A DNA stretch of 64,000 nt. Source: Actinoplanes regularis. Lineage in GTDB: Bacteria > Actinomycetota > Actinomycetes > Mycobacteriales > Micromonosporaceae. Below the pieces are notes generated by a model. It was not told where the DNA came from. It did no database searches and was given only the letters and a program-made list of their open reading frames with translations. This document shows positions 1 through 6,828 of this stretch, piece by piece. The position numbers and the translations under genes are program-made. The stretch is taken from contig NZ_FZNR01000021.1 in NCBI RefSeq assembly GCF_900188005.1, positions 1 through 64,000 on the forward strand, read 5' to 3'. Every line of letters begins with the position of its first letter. Position 1 is the stretch's first letter.

Positions 1-48
1 ATGGTACTGCACTCGGGAGGGTGTGGGAGAGTAGGACGCCGCCGGACT
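1..48 (+). rRNA. rrf: 5S ribosomal RNA, 3' end only
   Basis: The first ~48 bases match the 3' part of an actinobacterial 5S rRNA as I remember it, including the GGTACTGCACTCGGGAGG stretch and the closing GCCGCCGGAC strand. The gene enters from the left edge, so the 5' half and presumably the 23S and 16S genes lie outside. A strong intrinsic terminator follows directly, as expected at the end of an rRNA operon. The exact 3' end is uncertain by a few bases. Confidence 0.9.
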
Positions 49-57
49 TAACTTGAA

Positions 58-95
58 GAAACGCCCACCCCTCGCGGGGTGGGCGTTTCTTTTTT
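58..95 (+). terminator. rho-independent terminator of the rRNA operon
   Basis: A perfect 14-bp stem (58-71 with 76-89, arm GAAACGCCCACCCC) closes a TCGC tetraloop and is followed by a run of T (90-95). This is a textbook intrinsic terminator about ten bases after the 5S 3' end. Confidence 0.95.
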
Positions 96-220
96 ATGCC
101 CGAAATTCGTCGGGAACTACACGGCAACCGGGGTAGCGGTGCCTTGGGTAAACGCAGAACACCCCGTCCGGGACGGCGATTCTTTTGCTGCCTGGAGATG
201 GGTGGTTCGCGAGCGGGGGC

Positions 221-291
221 GGTTCGGGCGGGGAGGGCCATTCGAAGGCCGTCAGGCTTGATACCTTCGAATGGCCCTCCCCGCCCGAACC
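221..291. repeat. perfect 28-bp inverted repeat with 15-nt loop (hairpin copy 1)
   Basis: Bases 221-248 are the exact reverse complement of 264-291. The 15-nt loop 249-263 reads CCGTCAGGCTTGATA. A second hairpin at 29588-29658 has the same stem length, the identical loop and the same top of the stem (GAAGG/CCTTC), but different and still fully complementary lower arms. No T tract follows, so a simple intrinsic terminator is not the obvious reading. Confidence 0.9.
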
Positions 292-304
292 TTGCCTACT
301 TGCC

Positions 305-541
305 GGGGCTGCCGCGGCTTCAGGTAGTTGGGCGAGGCCGGCCGGGACGCTTTCGAGCATCCGGGAGACGGCCAGGCGCCGTGATGCAAGTAGCCGTAAC
401 CGGTCAAGTTCGAGCCCAGGGTGGGGCTGCCACGGGTTCAGGTAGTTGGGCGAGGGCAGGCCGGGACGCTTTCGAGCGTCCGGGAGGCGTCCGGGCGCCG
501 TGATGTAAGCAGCCGCAACCGGTCAAGATCGCGCTCAAGGC
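305..541. repeat. tandem direct repeat, ~118-bp unit, two copies
   Basis: Units at about 305-422 and 423-541 both begin GGGGCTGCC and share the CAGGTAGTTGGGCGAGG, CCGGGACGCTTTCGAGC and AACCGGTCAAG blocks in the same order. A third copy starts at 542 and fades within about 20 bases. No coding potential was recognised. Confidence 0.75.
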
Positions 542-645
542 GGGGCTGCCGCGGGTCAAGGGTCTGTGGTTGCCGTAGATCTGCAGAGGCGTTGCATCGC
601 ACATGCCTCCGCGCCGCCCGGCCCGCCGGCGACTCACATCTGACC

Positions 646-900
646 TGGCTGGCCCTAGCGCTTGGATCAGCCGTCTCGATACGCGCCTGGTGTCCCGCCA
701 AGCTGGTTCAGCTGGACACCACGCTCGTATCACCAGCCCATGGACCCTAGCCGGGCTGGTTCAGCTGGGACCACGCTTGTATCACCAGCCTCCTGATGGC
801 CATGGGCCCCAGCTGAGCCGGTTCAGCTGGTTGTCATGTTTGTATTGCCAGCATCTCGACAGCCATGGAGTACAGCCGAGCGGGTCCGGCTGGTTGCCGT
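646..900. repeat. degenerate ~62-bp tandem repeats
   Basis: Diverged units share a core like GCTGGTTCAGCTGG followed by a GTATCACCAGC-like block and a CCATGG block, starting near 698, 752, 813 and 876. The block at 646-704 (GGCTGGCCCTAGCG onward) recurs at about 1105-1163, so the array is partly duplicated at a distance. Unit borders are approximate. Confidence 0.55.
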
Positions 901-1194
901 GGTGGTATCGGCGCCGGCTGATGCCACCGCCCTGGCCAGGCGAGCGCCTGGCGTGGGCCGTCGCCAGGTGGACGCGGAAACCCGCGCATGCGCCACGGCG
1001 TCGTATGCCTCCGGAAGCCCGAAGCACCTCTGTGCCGGGACCGTCACCGGGGCTATACGTCCACTTGCCGGGACCACCGTTTCGCCGAAAGCCCACATCC
1101 CGGCCCGGCTGGCCCTGGCGCTCGTGTCAGCAGTCTCGATACGAGCGTGGTGTCCAGCCGGGTGGGCTGGGTCGGATTGGGTTGGGCTGGGTCG

Positions 1195-1365
1195 GGTTGT
1201 GGTGTTGGTGGACTGGGTGGGGCTGGGCGTCCAGCTGGGTTGGGTGGGGCTGGGCGTCCAGCTGGGGGGTTGGGTGGGGCTGGGCGTCCAGCTGGGTTGG
1301 ATGGGGCTGGGCGTCCAGCCGGGTGGGTTGAGGCTGGGCGTCCAGCCGGGTGGGTTGGGCTGGGG
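1195..1365. repeat. 27-bp tandem array downstream of the CBS gene
   Basis: The core GGCTGGGCGTCCAGC recurs at 1221, 1248, 1278, 1305 and 1332, giving spacings of 27, 30, 27 and 27 bases, with a decayed copy near 1358. The core is itself nearly self-complementary (GCTGGgcgtCCAGC). The array lies about 100 bases beyond the stop codon of the minus-strand CBS gene. Confidence 0.8.
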
Positions 1366-1448
1366 GTCGTTGTGGTGTCGGTGGGGCGAGACCACGGGGG
1401 TGTGCAGCCGGGCCGGGCTGGGCCGGGCTGTGGCTGGGGTGGGCCGGG

Positions 1449-1886
1449 TTAGGTGCGGTCGCCGGTGATGTAGTCGGCTAGGGTGCTGCGTTCGGTTTCG
1501 AGTTCGTCGATTCGGTTCTTGACGACGTCGCCGATGCTGACGACGCCGGAGAGGCGGCCGTTGACGACTACTGGGACGTGCCGGAAGCGGCGTTCGGTCA
1601 TCAGGCGCGCGACGTCCTCCAGCTGGGCCTCCGGTGAAACCGTCCGCACCTGGGTGGTCTGGATCGCGCTGAGCGGCTCGCTGAGTACGGCCGGGCCTCG
1701 TTCGGCGAGGGCTCGGACCACGTCCCGTTCACTGACAATGCCTTCGACCACGACGCCGTCGCGGGACACCACCGCGGCGCCGATCCGATGCCGGGCCAGC
1801 TCGCTGACCAGTCCCTCTACCGGCATGTCCGGCGGGACGGTCACCACGCTGCCGCCTTTGATACGCAGAATGTCTATGATCCGCAT
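1449..1886 (-). CDS. CBS-domain pair protein
   Basis: A 145-residue protein made almost entirely of two CBS domains (roughly residues 8-65 and 75-130). Such pairs usually bind adenine nucleotides and act as small stand-alone energy or redox sensors; the HRP1-like stress proteins of actinobacteria have this layout. Motifs seen include GIVSERDVVRAL in the first domain and GVVSIGDVVK in the second. I chose the ATG at 1886 because GGAGGGG lies just upstream; a longer frame to 1967 adds a basic tail with no conserved look. The gene stands alone, with repeat arrays on both sides. Confidence 0.85.
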   Translation of the reverse strand: MRIIDILRIKGGSVVTVPPDMPVEGLVSELARHRIGAAVVSRDGVVVEGIVSERDVVRALAERGPAVLSEPLSAIQTTQVRTVSPEAQLEDVARLMTERRFRHVPVVVNGRLSGVVSIGDVVKNRIDELETERSTLADYITGDRT

Positions 1887-2352
1887 TTGCCCCTCCTGTA
1901 TCGGTCGGCCCCGTGCTCCCCGTGATCTCTCCTGCCTTCTATGCCCAAAAACACCCTCCGAAGTCAAGGGTCTTCGATGTATGCCGAATCAGGCGGACGC
2001 TACTGGCGGACAAGGTGGCGCCCCCGCCGGGACGAGGGCAGCGTCGGGTGCTATGCCGTGCTTTATACCCTTCGCAGCTAGAATCCTACCCTTGATGTGA
2101 CCGAACGTAATCGCACAGTTATTCCGAGCATCCCTTGAAAGCGACAGAATGGACAATGCTGGCAGACGCGGCGGATCCGGCAGTGCTTACGGCGGCGGCA
2201 GAAGTGACGGCACCAGCGGAAGCGGCGGGGCCGGCAGAAGCGGCGGGACCGGCGGAAGCGGCGGGGCTGGCGGAAGCGGCGGGGCCGGCGGAAGCGGCGG
2301 GGCCGGCGGAAGCGGCGGGGCCGGCAGAAGCGGCGGGACCGGCGGAAGCAGC
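1887..2352. other. intergenic region upstream of the CBS gene, entering the 18-bp array
   Basis: The left part should hold the promoter of the minus-strand CBS gene, but I see no convincing -10/-35 pair. From about 2215 the 18-bp repeats begin and run on into the 3' part of the neighbouring radical SAM gene. No gene is supported; frames here are open only because the unit length is a multiple of three. Confidence 0.5.
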
Positions 2353-2570
2353 TTAAGCAGCAGGACCAACGGAAGCGACGGGACCAGCGGAAGCGGCAGG
2401 GCTGGCGGAAGCGATGGGACCGGCGGAAGCGGCAGGGTTGGCGGAAGCGGCGGGACCGGCGGAAGCGGCAGGGTTGGCGGAAGCGGCGGGACCGGCGGAA
2501 GCGGCAGGGCTGGCGGAAGCGACGGGACCGGCGGAAGCGACGGGGCTGGCGGAAGCGGAGCCGACAGGGC
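2215..2570. repeat. 18-bp minisatellite covering the 3' end of the STM4011-type gene
   Basis: About twenty imperfect 18-bp units (plus-strand core GGCGGAAGCGGCGGG plus three variable bases) run without a break. On the minus strand the part above 2353 is read in frame as six-residue units such as PAASAG and PAASAN. The stop codon TAA at 2353-2355 arises by base changes inside one unit, and the array continues about 140 bases past it. The 3' end of the gene therefore lies inside a variable repeat. Confidence 0.85.
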
Positions 2571-3729
2571 TGGCAGGGGTGCCAGGACCTGCGTTTTCGG
2601 CAGGGTGGGCTTGGAGCGGCCAGCCGGCGGGAATCCGTTCCAGCACCCCGCCGGCGAAGACGTCACGCAGGCCGAGCGGTTTCAGGTGGACATACCCGAT
2701 GTGGCAGTCGCAAATGGAGTTTACGCAGGTCCGGGGCTTCAGGGCGGTTCGCCACGAACCGTCGTACAGGTTGCCGAGATCTTCCTCGATGAAGTGACAA
2801 CGCCGGACCGTGCCGTCGCCGCGCACCGAGATGGCGGTTTCGCCGGCGTGGCAGGGGCGGTCGAGTGACAGGTGCGGCCGCACGCTGTAGCCGAAGAGCG
2901 GGTCCAGGGCGGTCCACTCCGCCTCCTCCGCCGGGGTGTACCGCTTGCCCTCGGCGGCGTTGATCCATAGGTACACCCGCTCCGGAAGCGCGGCGCGCAG
3001 AGCCCGCGCCTCGTCCAGATGTTCCGCGAGACCGACAATGCCCACCGAGAACCGCACGCCCAGCCCCAGTAGCGCCGCACAGCGGGCCAGGAAACGCTCC
3101 CGGGTGACCTGACCGGGGTGGTAGGTGGCCCAGAGCGCGGCCTTGGCCGGGTCGGCCTCGGCGAGCCAGTCGGGACGGGCGGCCAGGTTCGTCTGAATCG
3201 CCACCCGTTCGACGTGCGGCAGGTGTGACAGCGACACCATCGCGTCCCGGTACCAACTGCGGGTGAGGCCCTCGCCCCAGGGGGTGAAGAGAACCGAGAG
3301 GCGTACGTCGGTGGTGACGGTCGCCCAGCCGGTGAACCGTTCGAGGGCGGCGCGGTCCTCCCGGAGCAGCTCCGGTGGATCGTGCCGCTTCGCGAACGGG
3401 CAGTAGGGGCAGTCGTAGTTGCAACTGGCCAACGGCCCCCGATAAAGCACAGCGAGCGCGGACCGGGGCGCGCCCACCGGGCCTGGCATCCCGATATCGC
3501 GCGGCGCGCTCATCGGGCCTGGCGTTCCGCCGTTGTGCGGTGTGGTTACTGGGCCTGGCGTCCCGCCATTGCGTGGCGCGCTCATCGGGCCTGGTATCCC
3601 GCCGTCGTGCGGTGTGCTTACTGGGCCTGGCGTCCCGCCATTGCGTGGCGCGCTCATCGGGCCTGGTATCCCGCCGTCGTGCGGTGTGCTTACCGGGCCT
3701 GGTATCCCGCCGTTGTGCGGTGTGCTCAT
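2353..3729 (-). CDS. STM4011-family radical SAM protein with repeat-encoded ends
   Basis: A 458-residue protein with a radical SAM core from about residue 85 to 375. The cluster motif is CNYDCPYC (CX3CX2C), and a cysteine-rich part near residues 295-345 (including CVNSICDC) may bind an auxiliary cluster. I recognise the core as the STM4011 family from its LYRGPLASCNYDCPYCPF start and its neighbours. Residues 1-84 are seven 12-residue repeats (type STPHDGGIPGPM), and the last ~80 residues are six-residue A/S/P/G repeats. Family members normally begin near the LYRGP segment, so both ends are additions. The start shown is the ATG overlapping the stop of the upstream gene (ATGA); in-frame ATGs at 3657, 3585 and 3513 are alternatives. 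It is the last gene of a four-gene coupled operon. The substrate is unknown. Confidence 0.8.
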   Translation of the reverse strand: MSTPHNGGIPGPVSTPHDGGIPGPMSAPRNGGTPGPVSTPHDGGIPGPMSAPRNGGTPGPVTTPHNGGTPGPMSAPRDIGMPGPVGAPRSALAVLYRGPLASCNYDCPYCPFAKRHDPPELLREDRAALERFTGWATVTTDVRLSVLFTPWGEGLTRSWYRDAMVSLSHLPHVERVAIQTNLAARPDWLAEADPAKAALWATYHPGQVTRERFLARCAALLGLGVRFSVGIVGLAEHLDEARALRAALPERVYLWINAAEGKRYTPAEEAEWTALDPLFGYSVRPHLSLDRPCHAGETAISVRGDGTVRRCHFIEEDLGNLYDGSWRTALKPRTCVNSICDCHIGYVHLKPLGLRDVFAGGVLERIPAGWPLQAHPAENAGPGTPASPVGSASASPVASAGPVASASPAASAGPAASANPAASAGPAASANPAASAGPIASASPAASAGPVASVGPAA

Positions 3730-3760
3730 CGGGCCTGGTATCCCGCCATTGCGTGGCGGA
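3478..3760. repeat. 36/72-bp minisatellite spanning the STM4012/STM4011 gene junction
   Basis: Seven 36-bp units lie between 3478 and 3729, and a further unit extends into the 3' end of the upstream gene. Pairs of units form a 72-bp higher-order repeat. Each 72-bp unit contains, on the minus strand, GATACCAGGCCCGATGAGC or a close variant, which includes the overlapping stop/start ATGA of the real gene junction. Copies of the ATGA lie with their A at 3729, 3657, 3585 and 3513, exactly 72 bases apart. All units keep the reading frame of the downstream gene. Confidence 0.9.
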
Positions 3761-5021
3761 CCGAGACCGAGGTCAGCCAGGGACCGATCGCGTCCGAGCG
3801 CTCCAGGCCGGCGGGTGTGAGGCGTAGGCCGTCAGGTTCCGCCAGGCCGGCCGTGGTGAGCTGGGCGAGCTGCGGGAAGTCCTCCTCCGGGCCGGTGCCG
3901 AACTGCTTGCGGTAGGCGGACGCGTCGACTCCCTCCGCCCGCAGCAGCGACTTGATCAGCCAGCGGCGCCGTTGTTCGGCGTCGTCGAGCCGGAAGCCGA
4001 CCTCGGCGTACCCGAAATCGGCCGGAGGCCGGCTCAGGTAGTCGTCGAGGACGGCGCGGACCTCACCGATCCCGACCGCGTAGTCGAACGAGTAGTGCAG
4101 GTCGCGTGTGTACGACCGGGCGCCGCAGCCGAGCCCGATCATGCCGTCGTCCTGACAGGAGTAGTCCGGCCCGTCGTCGCGCACCGAGGGGAGCCGGAAC
4201 TGCCGCATCGACTCCTGCCGGTAGCCGGCCGCCAGTAACGCGTCCCGGCCCTGCCGGTAGAGGGTGAGCCGCTGGGTGTCCCAGTCGTCGCGGCTCACCG
4301 CTCGGCGGCCCAGCCCGGTGAGCGGGCGTACGTAGAGCGGGTAGAGGAAGATCTCCTCGGGTCGCCAGGCGAGCGCGGCATCGAGGCTGAGCTGCCAGGA
4401 CTCCGGGGTCTGCCCGTCGATGCCGTAGATCAGGTCGAGGTTGAGCACCGGCACCCGGGCGTCCCGGATCGCGCCGAGCGCGCGCTCCACGTCGGCGCGG
4501 CGTTGTGGCCGGCCGGCCGCGTGTGCCTCGGCGTCGAGGAAGCTCTGCACGCCGATGCTGACCCGGGTGGTGCCGTGCGCGGTCAGCACCGCCAGACGGT
4601 CCGGGGTGGCGGTGGCCGGTGACGTCTCGACCGACAGCGGGATGCCGGGCAGGCGGGCGCCCAGCACGGACGTACAGATGTCGAAGAGGTCGGCGAGTTC
4701 GTCGGCCTCGAGGTAGGTGGGTGTGCCCCCGCCGAACGCGGCGCGGGCGAAGGTGGCGCCGTCGAAGGCGAGGTGGGCCGCCTGGCGGCGAAGCTGGCGC
4801 AGATAGTCGGTGACCATCGAGGCCGGGGCGTTCGCGCGGGTGAACAGGTTGCAGAAGCCGCAGCGCATCTCGCAGAACGGCACGTGGACGTAGAGGAAGA
4901 GGGCGTCGAGCGGCTCGTCGCGCCACACGTCGGCGAGGGCGGGCCGCGGCTCCAGCGGCCGGTACGAGGTCTTGTGCGGGTAGGCGTAGAGATAGCCCTG
5001 GTAGGGCGAGCCGTCGATCAT
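3726..5021 (-). CDS. STM4012-family radical SAM protein (HemN-like)
   Basis: A 431-residue protein with a HemN/coproporphyrinogen-dehydrogenase-like radical SAM core. Visible motifs are the cluster site FCEMRCGFC (CX3CX2C, about residue 50), GGGTPTYLE, SVETSPAT, RVSIGVQSFLD and NLDLIYGIDGQT, followed by a HemN-type C-terminal region. Context and overall sequence point to the STM4012 family, not to a heme enzyme. Its start overlaps the stop of the hydrolase gene by 4 bp, and its own stop overlaps the start of the STM4011-type gene by 4 bp, so the three are translationally coupled. Its last codons lie in the 36-bp repeat that expands into the next gene. Confidence 0.85.
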   Translation of the reverse strand: MIDGSPYQGYLYAYPHKTSYRPLEPRPALADVWRDEPLDALFLYVHVPFCEMRCGFCNLFTRANAPASMVTDYLRQLRRQAAHLAFDGATFARAAFGGGTPTYLEADELADLFDICTSVLGARLPGIPLSVETSPATATPDRLAVLTAHGTTRVSIGVQSFLDAEAHAAGRPQRRADVERALGAIRDARVPVLNLDLIYGIDGQTPESWQLSLDAALAWRPEEIFLYPLYVRPLTGLGRRAVSRDDWDTQRLTLYRQGRDALLAAGYRQESMRQFRLPSVRDDGPDYSCQDDGMIGLGCGARSYTRDLHYSFDYAVGIGEVRAVLDDYLSRPPADFGYAEVGFRLDDAEQRRRWLIKSLLRAEGVDASAYRKQFGTGPEEDFPQLAQLTTAGLAEPDGLRLTPAGLERSDAIGPWLTSVSVRHAMAGYQAR

Positions 5022-5821
5022 GATGCTCCCGGAGCCAGGACGAACTGAGCGTAGGGCACGGTCCAGACGATCTCGTGCCCGAATCGGTGACCGGTGTGGC
5101 CGTCCTCCCCGTACGCCGTGCCGTGGTCGGAGCAGAGGATCGTGAGGACCGGCCGCCCGCGCCCGCTGACCAGCTCGAAGAGGCGGGCCATCCGCCCGTC
5201 CACGTATTCGAGCGCGGCGGCGTGGCTGTCCCGCCCGTCGGAGGGGCAGCCGGGCAGGTAGTGCCGGTTGGGCTGGTGCATCGCGGCGACGTTGAGGAAC
5301 GTGAACAGCGGCTGCCCGGCGGGGACCGCGGCGATCGAGCGGGACAGGCGATCGAGCTGGGCGCCGAGACAGTCCGGTGCCGTGACGCCGAACGACGGCT
5401 CCCAGTGCGCCTCGGTGAACAGGCCCGGCAGCACGTCGCCGAGCGCCGTGCGCCGGTTGAAGAAGCCGACACCGCCGAGGCAGAGCGTGTGATAGCCCTC
5501 CTTCGCCAGGGCGGTGGGCAGGTCGGGCGCGTCGAAGACCCAGGTGTCGGGGCCGGCCGTCTCGCTGCCGGGGAACGCCGCGGCGTAGAGCCGCTCGTGG
5601 CCGCCGGGAGAGTCGGGGGTGGGCAGGAAACCGGCGAAGAACGCGTGGTGGGCGGCGTAGGTGAAGCTGGCCGGGGAGTGCCGGCGCTCCCAGCGGCCAC
5701 CGGGCAGGACCCGGGCCAGGGCCGGCGTGCGGCCGGTCGCGGCCAGCTCGGCGGCCACGTCGTAGCGCAGCGTGTCGAGCGTGACCATCAGGATGTCGTG
5801 GCTGCCGATCAACGAGCGCAT
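5018..5821 (-). CDS. STM4013-family sulfatase/alkaline-phosphatase-fold hydrolase
   Basis: A 267-residue metal-dependent hydrolase of the sulfatase/alkaline phosphatase superfamily. The metal-binding motifs are visible: VTLDTLRYD near the N-terminus, a SPASFTYAAHH segment at the usual nucleophile position (no C-x-P-x-R formylglycine motif, so the nucleophile is presumably Ser or Thr), and CSDHG with GHTGHRFGHE near the C-terminus. I chose the ATG at 5821, one base after the stop of the upstream gene; a longer frame to 5875 overlaps that gene. No signal peptide is seen, so it should act in the cytoplasm beside the radical SAM enzymes. The substrate is unknown. Confidence 0.85.
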   Translation of the reverse strand: MRSLIGSHDILMVTLDTLRYDVAAELAATGRTPALARVLPGGRWERRHSPASFTYAAHHAFFAGFLPTPDSPGGHERLYAAAFPGSETAGPDTWVFDAPDLPTALAKEGYHTLCLGGVGFFNRRTALGDVLPGLFTEAHWEPSFGVTAPDCLGAQLDRLSRSIAAVPAGQPLFTFLNVAAMHQPNRHYLPGCPSDGRDSHAAALEYVDGRMARLFELVSGRGRPVLTILCSDHGTAYGEDGHTGHRFGHEIVWTVPYAQFVLAPGAS

Positions 5822-5822
5822 G

Positions 5823-6740
5823 TCACTCGGACACCTCGGTGTAGCGCTCGCCCTCGTCCTCCTCCTGCGGGTCACTCACGTCGACCTGGACCTCCGGCAG
5901 GGCGGCGACCACGGCGGCCGCGACCTCCTCGGACATGTAGTGGTGGGCCAGGTTGAGCTCTTGCAGATGGGTGAGGGGCTGGCCGGCCAGCAGCGCCGCA
6001 GCGCCCTGATCGCCGAGGGTGCCCATCGAGAGGTCGAGCGACTCGAGCCGGGCGACGACCGGGGCCTGGGCGACCGCTGCGGCGATCTCGTCGGCGTTCT
6101 CGGCGTTGCGCAGTCCGAGCCGGCGCAGTCGCGGGAAGAGTTTGCCGTCGAGCAGCGGCCGCAGGTCGGCGACCGTGGTGTCGCCGCCGTACTCATCCGT
6201 CCCGAGCCACAGCTCCAGATCGGTGAGGGCGGGGAACCGCGACGCCAGCACGGCCGTGGTGAAGGACGCCGGTAGGCCGCCGCTCTGCACGACCAGCCGG
6301 CGCAGGTTTTCGCTGCCGACCGGGCTGAACCCGAAGTCCTCGCCGCCACGCACCTGCAGCGTCTCCAGCTCCGGGAACGCGGTGATCAGCGGGCTGACGT
6401 CGCCCACCTTCATCCAGGAGATCTCGCACTCGTGGAACGGGATGTCGCCGACGAACAGGGACCGCAGCCGGGGCAGGCGCGGGGCGGAGTCACAGAGCTG
6501 TTGCAGCGGCGCCGGGCGAAAGGCGGCGTAACCCCACGCGCCGATGACCAGTGCCTCGACGGTGGCGCCCCGGTCGGCGACGAACTCCTCGAACGCGGCT
6601 CGGAACTCCTCGGACAGCTCGTCCTGGTGGTCGTCGTCGTCCCGGTAGGCGACCCGCCAGGCGGTCCCGCCGGGTTTGTCCGACGGGTATTCGACGACGG
6701 TCTGACCGGCGAAGGTCTCGGCGTGGCTGTTGAAGGTCAT
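5823..6740 (-). CDS. STM4015-family leucine-rich-repeat-like protein
   Basis: A 305-residue, strongly acidic protein and the first gene of the operon. It has an N-terminal ~90-residue part, then leucine-rich-repeat-like segments (for example LRSLFVGDIPF, LETLQVRGG, LRRLVVQSGG, LRRLGLRNAENA, LQELNLAHHYMSEE), and ends in an acidic DPQEEDEGERYTE tail. It matches the STM4015 family in size, repeats and neighbourhood. There are no catalytic motifs, so a binding, scaffold or substrate-protein role is likely; this is inference. The start codon follows a GGGAGA-type ribosome site. The STM4014-type gene that I recall from the Salmonella locus is not found in this window. Confidence 0.8.
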   Translation of the reverse strand: MTFNSHAETFAGQTVVEYPSDKPGGTAWRVAYRDDDDHQDELSEEFRAAFEEFVADRGATVEALVIGAWGYAAFRPAPLQQLCDSAPRLPRLRSLFVGDIPFHECEISWMKVGDVSPLITAFPELETLQVRGGEDFGFSPVGSENLRRLVVQSGGLPASFTTAVLASRFPALTDLELWLGTDEYGGDTTVADLRPLLDGKLFPRLRRLGLRNAENADEIAAAVAQAPVVARLESLDLSMGTLGDQGAAALLAGQPLTHLQELNLAHHYMSEEVAAAVVAALPEVQVDVSDPQEEDEGERYTEVSE

Positions 6741-6828
6741 CGGCGGCCCCTGTCTCCCGTTCGAACCAGCGGCGCGACCGTAGCAGGAGCCACCGACACA
6801 AGTCCGGGGCGACCGCGTGAGCGACGGG

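Larger units (their letters stand above)
99..1448. other. gene-free region of degenerate repeats after the rRNA operon
   Basis: No reading frame here has a start, ribosome site and protein-like composition. The region holds a perfect hairpin (221-291), a ~118-bp direct repeat (305-541), degenerate ~62-bp repeats (about 646-900, with a related stretch near 1105-1163) and a ~27-bp tandem array (about 1195-1365). The base composition of the last part is strongly skewed to G and T on the plus strand. Confidence 0.7.

Noticed and set aside
2187..2666. Pro/Leu-rich and Gly/Ser-rich frames through the 18-bp array on both strands
   Set aside because: The 18-bp unit keeps every frame open. Only the frame continuous with the radical SAM core has support.
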